Shown here: positions 1-8,754 of the stretch, in pieces
Position numbering within the stretch: the stretch's first letter is position 1
Layout: each line of letters begins with the position of its first letter
Notes under the pieces: model-generated
Told to the model about the DNA's origin: nothing
Seen by the model: only the letters and a program-made list of their open reading frames with translations
Database searches by the model: none
From: Gymnopilus junonius
Taxonomy: Eukaryota; Basidiomycota; Agaricomycetes; Agaricales; Galerinaceae
Reading direction: 5' to 3'
NCBI GenBank assembly: GCA_015501075.1
Contig: JADNYJ010000572.1
Coordinates: 1 to 20,136, forward strand
Length of the DNA stretch: 20,136 nt
Program-made: the position numbers and the translations under genes

Positions 1-481
1 TATCAGCTTGCCCCAAAGCGATGTACGAGGTGGATCTGGGTTCTGCACGGATCCTGTAGATTTACTTGCCCATTCTCTGGGTTTTGCACGTTTTGCTGAC
101 ACATTTACGTGTTCGACAGAGACCTGGGGGACGGGTCTGACGGGAACTTTGACAGAAATGTATGTATTCTCAGTATTCTGGTTGAGCTGTGTTGTTGTAC
201 TAGGCTTATAATAGTAGAGTCAACAGAAATGGTTTTTCGAGCAATAGAAGGATGAGATTGGGCGAGATTTGAATTATCAGATCGGCTTTGGCCAGAAATC
301 GAGGAATTGCGGCTAGAGGTTGTAGAAGGCTCGGTAGATCCACGACTCTGTGTTGATTTCCTAGCTATTGGAGAGATAGAGGAAATGCATCAAAAATCAA
401 TCTGCTAAAAAGCGAATCAGACTTACCCTTCCATGCCCCGGTAGTCTGTCCGACACCATCCACTGAGTTACCTTCAGACAT
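1..481 (-). CDS. Unrecognised Ser/Thr-rich protein, 5' part only (runs off the left edge)
   Basis: The minus strand opens with ATG at 481 (MSEGNSVDGVGQ...). Exon 1 is 481-427 and ends at a clean GTAAGT donor; the intron (426-365, 62 nt) ends in CAATAG. Exon 2, from 364, encodes a low-complexity Ser/Thr/Arg segment. Its first frame would stop at 107-105. The codons nearer the edge read well in another frame (VKVPVRPVPQVSVEH, then SVQNPDPPRTSLWGKLI). A second short intron starting at 224 (GTTGAC donor) and ending at 187, 178 or 169 would join the frames at phase 0. A one-base error is the alternative. No domain is recognised; the visible part looks disordered. It is divergent from RRP7 with 164 bp between the start codons. 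Confidence 0.5.
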
Positions 482-645
482 CGTGTACCCTAAGAGAAAG
501 GGAGATACAACCAGTCCACCGACCCTACAGAGCAAAGAGCGGAGGCAAAATCAAATCTGATCAGTCGCGACATGAATGACAGGCACGTGACTATTAATAG
601 TCCAAAGCAAAAACAAGATTCCATTTTGAATCATTTCCATTCAGA
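482..645. promoter_or_regulatory. Divergent promoter region between the left-edge gene and RRP7
   Basis: 164 bp separate two start codons pointing away from each other, so both promoters and 5' leaders must lie here or overlap the neighbouring transcripts. I see no convincing TATA box. An ATG at 572 opens a 95-codon frame (to 859) that overlaps the RRP7 start in a different frame. It would act as an upstream ORF only if transcription starts before 572. Confidence 0.4.
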
Positions 646-1647
646 ATGGCCATTCCGTCCAGTATCAGCGGCTTCAGTGTCATTCCTATCCTCTATAAGA
701 ACTCGGCTACACATTGTCTCTATGCTCGCTCTCATGCAGCCTCCAAATCTCATTCCGCCAAAATTTTACCCCAAGGACGAACACTTTTCCTGGTCAACCT
801 TCCGCCCGACACCACAGAGCGGGAACTTGTACTTTTTTTCAAACACGCCGGAACCGTAGAGAAAGTCATTTTTGATTTCGATATAAAAGAACCCAAGGAC
901 GAAGAGAGTGACTCTGAAGAAGATGAGGAAATGCAGGATGCAGAGGCCGCAGGAGGGGACGAAGGACCACGCAAGGGAAGGAAAACTGCAAAGGATAAAT
1001 TGGAAATACCCACAGCGGTATCCCTACCATCTAAGCCTCTGAGGCATTTTCACAAGACTGGTTTTTCTGCCTACGTGATTTTTCTTGATTCATCCTCACT
1101 GAACCGGGCTCTTGCATCGACAAGTAAACCAAGGGCATGGCCAAAATCTGAAGAGGAAACCTCAGGCCTAGCTCATTATCGAGCCCTTTACGAATCGCTT
1201 CGGCCACCTCTCGATGCTGTACAGGCGTTTACTGACTCTACAATCGAAGTCTATGAATATGAATTGGCAAAGAAGAAGCAAAAATCAAAATACCGCAGAG
1301 GAGAAGCTCTCGTCGACGAAGATGGTTTCACACTTGTCACGAGAGGCGGTGCATATGGAAAGACACTTGGTGGTGGAGTAGGTGTCGCAAGTAAGCGATT
1401 CCAGCGCTCGGGACAGACGCAGACAGCCAGAAATCGTAGTCACAAGAAGGAGAAAAAGGAGAAAGAGGGGTTCTACGGATTCCAAAAGGCAGAACAACAA
1501 CGTTCAGGTGTGCCCTTTTTCTTGCTATTATTTCTTCTAGTTTGCTCACCATTTGCTGTAGCCTTGCTCGAGTTAAAAAGGAAGTGGGAAGACGACAAAG
1601 CAAAGGTGGAAAAGCTGAAGGCATCCAGACGTTTCAAGCCCTATTAA
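646..1647 (+). CDS. RRP7: Ribosomal RNA-processing protein 7 (Rrp7 family)
   Basis: Rrp7 is a nucleolar factor of the small-subunit processome (UtpC/CURI module in yeast) needed for 18S rRNA maturation. Exon 1 is 646-1507, the intron 1508-1561 (GTGTGC...TGTAG, 54 nt) and exon 2 1562-1647, giving 315 residues (yeast Rrp7 is close to 300). An RRM-like N-terminal part is visible at about residues 43-85 (RTLFLVNLPPDTTERELVLFF). It is followed by an acidic insert (EESDSEEDEEMQDAE) and the conserved C-terminal signature: FYGFQ, then a basic/acidic helix LLELKRKWEDDK and the terminal RRFKPY. The intron is in frame without a stop; it was removed because splicing restores the continuous C-terminal helix. 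It is convergent with the Fic gene, 92 bp from stop to stop. Confidence 0.9.
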   Translation: MAIPSSISGFSVIPILYKNSATHCLYARSHAASKSHSAKILPQGRTLFLVNLPPDTTERELVLFFKHAGTVEKVIFDFDIKEPKDEESDSEEDEEMQDAEAAGGDEGPRKGRKTAKDKLEIPTAVSLPSKPLRHFHKTGFSAYVIFLDSSSLNRALASTSKPRAWPKSEEETSGLAHYRALYESLRPPLDAVQAFTDSTIEVYEYELAKKKQKSKYRRGEALVDEDGFTLVTRGGAYGKTLGGGVGVASKRFQRSGQTQTARNRSHKKEKKEKEGFYGFQKAEQQRSGVPFFLLLFLLVCSPFAVALLELKRKWEDDKAKVEKLKASRRFKPY

Positions 1648-1739
1648 TCTGTCACTATCCCACATTCCTGGTCTATTTCTATGGCTTATATTCTCTCCCT
1701 CATGGCCTTGGGGATTTTGCGCAGTACGTTTACAAATCA

Positions 1740-3398
1740 CTACGGAATCGGTGTGGAAGCAATCGTCTCTTGCATGCCTTCGAAAATACACTTTACCAGA
1801 AGGCTGTGGTCTCCTTCATAGGCCTGGATTCATTCAATAAGCTGCCTAGGTGCCCGGGTTGTACAATGAATACAGACCTTTCCTATGGCAGTGTAGTAGT
1901 CTGGGCGGTGAGCCAATGAAATGGAAATAGGAGGGTAGCCATGCTGTAATAGGGGGATAGACGCGAGCAATCGCACCAATCGCCCATTTCCATTCTGGTA
2001 TGAACCACACATGAGAGTCCGCACAATACATTGAACAGGACTTTAAGGCAAATGAGTCGCACCTCAAATGGATGGCATCTAGCCATCACCAAATGAAACC
2101 AGCTTGCTGATGCGAAAGGGTTCCTCCACCTTCTAATCCATTGCTGCAGAAAATAGTTTCTTAGGAAAGAAAAATCAGTACACGTCAAGAAGAAGGGATG
2201 CATACCTTTGCCATCCTAAATATATACTGAAGCTCATCGTCTACTTGAGGAAAGGGGCAGCATTCTACCATGTAAGCACCTGTGATGACGACAGTATTCC
2301 GTGTCTCTGCACGAGTCTTCCCCGCTGCAATGTAATGCTGGTCCTCAAATCGGCAGGTCTTCATAAATCGAGAATGTATCCGGCAGATCGTCTCTTTGTT
2401 AAGCCCTTCAACGTCGTCAACAAGTGGACCCACAAGATTATATGCCTAGTCAATTAATTGATGTATATTGACATCTAAGATGGGGCACACAGACCTCGAG
2501 CATATCGTTCAAGATGCTCTTTATGTCATCTGCGTCTTCCCGGGCGCTTTCAGAAGGTACAATCTCCACTACGCCTTCGTCAATCCCTCGCATGACTAGG
2601 TCTTGCACCGACTAGACAAAAAACAGACATGATGAGATAAAGTAGTTCACTGCCATTGAAGAAAAGGAAGCGCGCCGAATCGGTCAAGAGGAAAACGCCC
2701 TCGATGTGGTTCGTCTCGATAGCCAGCTTCCTCAAGTAGGCACCGGTGAACTCTACTGCAGTCATTTCTCGCCATCTTTCGAGGACTTCTTGAGATCCTA
2801 GTGGAAGATGTGGTAGGTTAGTCGGAAACTTGTATTCCCTAGTTGGCCTCCACTTCTGGTGATACGGCACTGCCGAAACCGTGGCCAGAGTATTAGATTG
2901 CGATGCAACGCGAAGTAATAATACAAGGTGTTTACATAACCGTGACTTTGCCAACTTTTCGGCGGTTTGTTTATTGACTTCAGTAGCCAGCTTCTCGACG
3001 CGACGGTTCAAGACCTTGTCAATGGTACCCATTTCAGCCAGAATGTTTTGGGCCTGTGATGTGAACGATCAAGAAATAAGAGGGCAAGAAAAAAAATCGT
3101 TTGACAACAAGTATACCTTGAAATAGAATTCTAGGGCAACAGAAACTGACCCAAGTGAAGATATTTGATCAGCTAGCCCCAGCAAGAGATACGGCTGAAT
3201 TTCCATGGAGTCTGAATAACGATCCAGCATCTCCTCGAACAGCAGGACCCTCAAGTGCGGGGCGAGTGGTAAGTGAAGCAATCTTTCACGGTCCACCGGA
3301 GACACGGCGCTCAGTATGTCCTGGGAGGGCGAGTTCAAGCATTGTACAGGCCGCGGATACACAAATACCTGTGCTAAAGCGGGCGATTCATATGACAT
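1740..3398 (-). CDS. Fic/DOC-domain protein, probable protein AMPylator
   Basis: Fic enzymes transfer AMP (or other nucleotide moieties) to target proteins. Eight exons (minus): 3398-3117, 3053-2936, 2869-2651, 2601-2495, 2445-2206, 2143-2063, 1994-1878, 1823-1740; introns 49-68 nt; 415 residues. The intron 2935-2870 contains a textbook CTAAT branch point. The Fic signature sits at residues 346-354, assembled across an intron: HPFENGNGR followed by LVR. The usual acidic residue of HxFx(D/E)GNGR is Asn350. An inhibitory-helix motif T-x3-E-G (TNHIEG, residues 186-191) lies N-terminal to the fold, as in class II Fic proteins. Conserved stretches CPFPQVDDELQYI, LASIPLLQHGYPPI and YEGDHSLL support the family. 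The exon 3/exon 4 junction is the weak point of the model (2651/2601 or 2611). No signal peptide or membrane segment is seen. Confidence 0.85.
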
Positions 3399-4151
3399 CT
3401 TTGAGGAAAGGACGAGTTAAGTGAACGCCAACTCCCGAGTCCCTTCCCCCTATCTATTCCCACATTTTATTCCTGAACCTCAAGTCACGAGCTCAAAGGT
3501 CGAGACCCCAAGGTCTACGAGGCAATGATGAGGCAGAGCAGATACTTACTAAGATAGCTTCAGAATCATATAGTCAAGCCTGGTCCAAGTCAATTTATAG
3601 CTCAAGAAAAGACCGGGGATTAACCATCCGAGCATGGTAAGAAGCCAGAGTGAGTCAAACGGATTGGAAGAGACGAGGCACACTTTAGCCCGAGATGCTC
3701 TGCAGACAAGTTCGACGCTGCTCGAGGCTAGACTCTAGAGCTCGACGAGAGCATATGACGCGCCATTTGGCAGTGTTAGTGATTGGCTGGAATTCGGAAA
3801 TCATAGAGGACCAAATACAGTTACTCTTGGGGAGATAGGGTATCGCTTGCAGAAGATGCATTCATGAGCGCTTAGTGGTTCGTGAAGGATCAGTAGCCTA
3901 TACATGTGACGTCACCGGGAACAACTTGGCAGAGGCCCAAATTTCAAATTTACCAAACTTGTAGGAATACATTGCAATGTGGATCTAGTGCTAACAACAA
4001 ATTATATGGCACAAAGGTGAGGTGTAGTTGCGACTGGTAAGATTAAGTGTTATGTATGACATGCCAGAATGATGATGACAGAAGGAGAGAAAGCAAAAAA
4101 GCTCCAGGAACACCAAGTTTATCGAATCAAAATTATCGAAAACTAACTACA
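3399..4151. other. Gene-free stretch: Fic promoter side and BUR1 3' flank
   Basis: About 750 bp lie between the Fic start codon and the BUR1 stop codon. I found no reading frame with family resemblance, no tRNA-like fold and no repeat. The only notable short motif is a palindromic TGACGTCA (3907-3914) inside a 10-bp perfect palindrome. The left end must hold the Fic promoter and the right end the BUR1 terminator. Confidence 0.5.
3906..3915. promoter_or_regulatory. CRE-like palindrome GTGACGTCAC
   Basis: This is a perfect match to the ATF/CREB consensus TGACGTCA, about 510 bp upstream of the Fic start codon. bZIP factors bind such sites in fungi. A single 8-mer has limited weight, and the link to Fic is inference from position only. 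Confidence 0.25.
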
Positions 4152-7100
4152 CTACCCATAGTTCAATTCTGGAGGGGGGTCTTCTGCTGAATCACCAGAA
4201 GGAATGCCTCGAGGCCGATCAGTACTTCCACCTCCTCTGTCCCTTTGTCGATCCCGATCGTTATCCCTCCCAACGCCACCACTATTGACAGCGCCCAACG
4301 GCGCAGGAGGCTTAGCAGGAAGGCTGGGATTGAGAGGCAACCGAGAGCCAGAATTATTGTTACTCCTTTGAAAATCGCGACGAGGACCCTGTCCTCTACC
4401 ATGCAAAGGCTGATGAGGAGGCATGCGGGGAGGAGGGTATTGGTTTACGCGGGGCGGACCATAGCCAGGATATAGGCCAGGCATATTAAGGTGAGGTGGT
4501 GCACCATATGGTAGAGGAGGGCCAGGAGGCAGAGGAGGGCCAGAAAGATATCCATGGGGAGGAGGACCGTGAGGAGGGGGATGAGGTGGTAGACCACGGT
4601 ATGCAGGATGATTTAGAGGGTTAGGAGGCCCATGTAGTGCCCGAGGCGCAGGCGGTGGAGGAGGCTGTGGTGGGGGGTATTGGCCTGGAGGAGGACCTCG
4701 TCGATTCATATCGCCATACGAACCGCCCTTGGGACCTCTATTATTGTAATTGTTTGGTGGCGGCTGTATATGCCTTGCTTGGTTGGCATGATGCATTTGA
4801 GCTGGGGGTATCACGAGCATTGGTTGGTGATGACGATGCCCACGTTTATCAAATTCATGCGACGCTTCGTAAGAGGGCATCCTAAAGCACAAACAATGAG
4901 GTGAGCGAAATACAAATTTCGGACGAAAACATACGTTTTAGGATCAGCAGGCAAGGGGTCCGTCCAGAAGTAATCATGGTCCAAAGCTTGAGAAGCAGTC
5001 AGCCGTTCTCTAGGATTGAGAACCAAAAGTCTGTCTAGTAAATCGACCGTCTCCGGACCCATGCTGCACGACGAAGTCGTAAACACTGCTCAACTACATG
5101 GCAGGAAAATTTAACGACGAACCTATCGAAAGTATGCCGAACTTTTCTCGAATGATTGGTATTGAAGCGTCTCACACCCTCGCATCCAGGAAGTTGGTCG
5201 AAGTACGGCCAGTTGTGTTGGTTAGGCGAACCACAGAGAATCCAGATCTTTTCTAGTTGGTCGAGATCGGAAGTACCAGGCAGGATCGGTCTTCTGGTGA
5301 ACATTTCGCCTAGTACACAACTTTCAAACCCATTAGTACTTCAGCAAAACAAAATGTCGAGGTCAGAAATTACCCAATACCCCATATGTCGACTTCGCCT
5401 CCGTAGTGTCTTGCACCCAACAGCAGCTCAGGAGGGCGATACCATCGTGTGACGACACAGTTGGTATACTTCCTCTCTCTACCCCGCTGACTTCCATCTC
5501 CGCTACGATTGGCGACGCCAAAAGTCATAACTTCTTGCCAGACCGAAATCGGCAATTTTGAGGGATCCGTCATTTGAAATAAGAAGATTGGCCGCTTTCA
5601 TGTCACGATGTAGAATGTGGTTCTGTTTATCCATAAAAGTCAAGAAAATGTGAAAATTGCTTAGAAACGTTGACGTACCCGGTGCATGTATTCCGTTCCT
5701 TCCAAAAGTTGCTTCATGTAAAGCTTGATGTGACTGGGTTGGAGCTGCACCCGCTCATTCTCCAAAAGTCCAGCAAGATCATGATCCATGTAGGGAAACA
5801 CCATGTAGACCGACAACGGATCCTTTTCAGTACCTTGAACGAGATTCGGTCAGCCAATTGTAGTTGAAGCAAAATAGCATGACCCACTTCGTACGACGAA
5901 CATATCCAGGATGTTGACTATGGACGGATGCTTCAATGCCTTGAGGATTTTTATTTCCCGCAAAGCAGTAACAGGCATGCCCTCCTTCTCATTGTGCATG
6001 AGAATGCGTTTGAGCGCGACAAGTGTGCCATTAGCCTTGTGGATAGCCTTGTGCACCTCTCTGAAAAAAAAGTTCAAGCAAAACCTGGTATAAGAAAAGA
6101 AAACCATACCCGAAAGTCCCTTCTCCCAGCTTTGTAGTTGCCTCATAGTCAGACTGCTGACCGCAACCCACAAAACCATGACCGTAAGCCAAAACTTCCG
6201 CCTTGTGCGATCTGCGTAAAGGCAGTTTCCGCCTCACGATGCGCAATTTTGGCAGCTCGGGTTCCTTCAGTGGTGGCTTTACCTCTGTCTGCTGCTGCTC
6301 TTTTGGAGGTTGTGATTTTTCAGACTTCAGCTCGGGCCCGTGTGCCATAGCCTTCGCTGTGGAGATAGGCGGCAATTCTAAAGGTAGAGGAGAGTGGGCA
6401 TTGACGGGAGCTTCGGGGCGCTTCAGTGTGATTTTCACTTGGGCGTGAATAGGAGGAAGTTGAGGATCTTTCATGAGGCGTATATCGGGAGGAGGGGCCG
6501 GAGGAGGCGTGGAGGAAGGCGGCCGGGGACCTGTATCTGGAAGAGAAGGAGGCGGGGGAGGAGAAAGGAATGGAAGTTGAGGTTTAGGTGACTCAGGTGA
6601 AGGTGGAGGCGGGAGGAGAGACGGTGGTGGTGCTGGAGGAGAGACTGGACGCGAAGGTATCGAAGGACCGGGAGAAGGTGGACGTCGGGGGGGAGGTTGT
6701 GGCGGGGAAGGTTGCCGAGATTCAGCATATCTTGAAGGTTCACGAAGTCGGTCATAGTCGTATCTTCTATCGTCTATGCGGTTTGTACTCGCCCTATCCC
6801 TATCAGATTGGTAGTTATTATCCCTGCGCGTCCATTCACGGTCATCCCTGCGGTAGTCGGGACGATAATGACGGGCGTCATCATCAGTGATAGAATTACG
6901 ACGAGCATATCGTCGAGAGTCATCGTTCCGTCCACCGTGTCTATCTCTGGACCTGTCTCTGTCTCTGTCCCTTTCTCTTTCCCTGTCATAGCCTCGATCC
7001 CGAGAACGGTCTCGGATCCTGTCTAAATCAAATTGGGTGCTGGGTGGGCTAAAGTTTGCAGGGGACCTGGGTGCGGGCAATCTATGTTTTTCCCTATAAT

Positions 7101-7626
7101 AAGAGGTGGAAGGTGGAGAAGGAGAGCGAGAACGCTTTGGAGAATGGCGAACGGGAGACCTGCGACGATCTCTATCTCTGCTATCCCAGCTGTCGCGTGT
7201 AGGATGATAGTGACTGCCACCAGCGGGGGGACCTATTCTTGATAAAAGAGATTCTGAACGAGCAAAAGACGGTTCCCAGCGGTCGCCACCATTGCTCTTG
7301 CCTATGGGACGAGAGCGCTGTCTCCTAGGATCCTCTCTGTCCTTCTTGGCATTCTCCTCGAACTTGGCAAAGACATTCATGGGAGCTGCCTGGCTCTCTG
7401 CAGGACCAGCAACAGTGCCGTTCTTGGCTGTTTCGACCTTCTTCTTGAATGGAAATGGGACCTTTGGCTTGGACGGCAAAGAAATGGGTGGAATGGTGGG
7501 ATTTGGGAGACTGGGGCCAGTGTCGGCAACCTCTCCTTCCTCCGGCGAGGATGTGAGGAGTCGCTTGTGAAGTCTCCCGCCGTCTGGAGAACGAGAGGCA
7601 TTTCGTTTTCGAGGAGTAGAGACCAT
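4152..7626 (-). CDS. BUR1: BUR1/CDK9-like cyclin-dependent kinase (apparent one-base frame error)
   Basis: Bur1/Cdk9 kinases phosphorylate RNA polymerase II and Spt5 during elongation. Exons (minus): 7626-6110, 6060-5888, 5833-5679, 5622-5374, 5320-5123, 5063-4935, 4881-4152. About 1049 residues if one extra base in exon 4 is discounted. Residues 100-300 are RS/RD-rich and 305-385 proline-rich. The kinase domain starts near 494: [10 protein letters not shown], Lys523 in VALK, the PVTALRE helix (compare CDK9 PITALRE) at 535-541, HRDMKAAN at 620-627, DFG at 640-642. Further on are [17 protein letters not shown] and [17 protein letters not shown], then a Bur1-like SHEFDKRG and a Pro/Gly-rich tail. 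FVGC just before the domain is also Bur1-like. Frame breaks between LARSYDF and GVANRSG, at the four A (plus strand) 5520-5523. The family call is strong; whether this copy is intact is uncertain. Confidence 0.88.
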
Positions 7627-7813
7627 CTACGACTAGTGGTTCAAGAGGAAACAATGTGCTGACATAAGCGCCCGTCACAAATTTAAATTCCAATTCATCT
7701 TGACTGCTATAAATTATCGCGTCTTTCAATTACGTAATAGAAACACACCCGTGTTTCGAGAACCACCTCTCATCGACGCCCAGGTCATCGGCCAGTTAGA
7801 CCCAACAACACCC
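7627..7813. promoter_or_regulatory. Divergent promoter of BUR1 and the Nudix gene
   Basis: 187 bp lie between the two start codons. TATAAAT at 7708-7714 is about 100 bp before the Nudix ATG on the plus strand and is a plausible TATA element. On the minus side an AT-rich ATTTAAAT sits at 7681-7688, about 55-60 bp before the BUR1 ATG. Assigning either one is inference from sequence and spacing. Confidence 0.4.
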
Positions 7814-8679
7814 ATGTCAGCCAGGCCCGAAATACCCCCCGGCATCAGCCACAACGAAAACCTCGAGTTCTTTGCAAGTGGTGGCGACGAACACCGATGG
7901 CTTCCGTACACCAAAGTCAGGCTCTATACCAACGCTTTCATCGTCCAGGGTGGCAAGGCAAGTTACCTGTAGTCATCAGATATATCAATCTCAATATTTG
8001 ATTCATCGACAGATCCTGCTTGGATACAAGAAACGGGGCTTTGGAATGGGAAAGTACGTCCTTATAAAAACTATTTTCAGACCGCCTTCATCACAATAAT
8101 TTTAGGTACAACGGATTCGGTAAGAAAATCAATCTAGATTGCTCGTCTTCGATACTATGTCCCACCCTTTTCCATTAGGAGGAAAGGTTGAACAGGGCGA
8201 AACGCCTCTCCAAGCTGCTGTTCGCGAGCTAGAGGTTTATACTCTCATATGACTTCTCCTTGCTCCGATCCTCACAAAGTAAACAGGAAGAATCCGGAGT
8301 AAAAGCCGTTCTTGAACACATTGGTAGCCTTTTCTTCCTCAGCGATGACGCCGAATGGGCTTCCCAAATTGAAATCTACCGCACCGACAGCTATGAAGGC
8401 ACTATTACCGAGTAAGCCTTTTCCAGTCTTTGTCCACCGTTCCATATTTATAGCCTATAACAAAGGTCCGACGAAATGAGGCCTGAATGGTTCTCTGCTT
8501 CCCCGGCAGAACTACAAGTACCTGCAATTCCATTCTCTAAAATGTGGGAAACAGATGTCGTCTGGCTTCCCCTTCTCATAACGAAAAAGAAGTTCGCTGG
8601 ACGAGCCGATTTCACGCAAGAGAAAGATACTTTCAAGCCCTATAAATGGTGGTATGGTGTATATTCTGAAGACACATGA
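7814..8679 (+). CDS. MTH1/NUDT1-like Nudix hydrolase (oxidised dNTP pyrophosphatase)
   Basis: MTH1-type enzymes hydrolyse oxidised purine nucleoside triphosphates such as 8-oxo-dGTP, keeping them out of DNA. Six exons: 7814-7957, 8013-8053, 8106-8119, 8179-8234, 8287-8411, 8466-8679; 197 residues, longer than human MTH1 mainly at the N-terminus. The Nudix box GX5EX7REUXEEXGU is complete at residues 68-90 (Gly68, Glu74, Arg82-Glu83, Glu86-Glu87, Gly89). MTH1 hallmarks are LLGYKKRGFG at 50-59, YNGFGGK at 63-69, SDEMRPEWF at 128-136 and the W-x-x-D pocket (Trp154, Asp157; human Trp117, Asp120). The residue matching human Asp119 is Thr156. The first intron is GC-AG and exon 3 is only 14 nt. The start was chosen at the first in-frame ATG after the TATA-like site. 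It is convergent with the membrane protein gene, 75 bp stop to stop. Confidence 0.92.
7958..8012 (+). other. GC-AG intron in the Nudix gene
   Basis: The donor reads AAG|GCAAGT and the acceptor CGACAG. Only this boundary gives phase 0 and the conserved junction GGK|ILLGYKKRGFG. The nearby GT (7962) would leave the wrong phase. GCAAGT is the recognised consensus for the minor GC-AG class. Confidence 0.8.
8106..8119 (+). other. 14-nt micro-exon encoding the YNGF part of the Nudix fold
   Basis: It lies between introns 8054-8105 and 8120-8178, both with good GTACGT/GTAAGA donors and TTTAG/ATTAG acceptors. It is needed to supply Tyr-Asn-Gly-Phe just before the GGKVEQGE Nudix box and to keep phase (2 in, 1 out). 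Confidence 0.85.
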
Positions 8680-8754
8680 ATCACCTTCTACAACTCCGTT
8701 ATGTATTTATATCCGCAAATTTTTAGATACCAAGTCCTCCCAAGGGTATATATA

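Noticed and set aside
4163..4885. Several open frames on both strands opposite the BUR1 C-terminal tail
   Set aside because: The Pro/Gly-rich coding sequence is GC-skewed and lacks stops in other frames. Only the minus frame ending at 4152 is continuous with the kinase exons.
6203..7570. Plus-strand frames opposite the BUR1 N-terminal region
   Set aside because: They are shadows of the low-complexity RS and proline-rich coding sequence.
7700..7813. N-terminal extension of the Nudix protein into the frame open from 7700
   Set aside because: That frame begins with TTG, not ATG, and covers the TATA-like element at 7708. The first real in-frame ATG is 7814.
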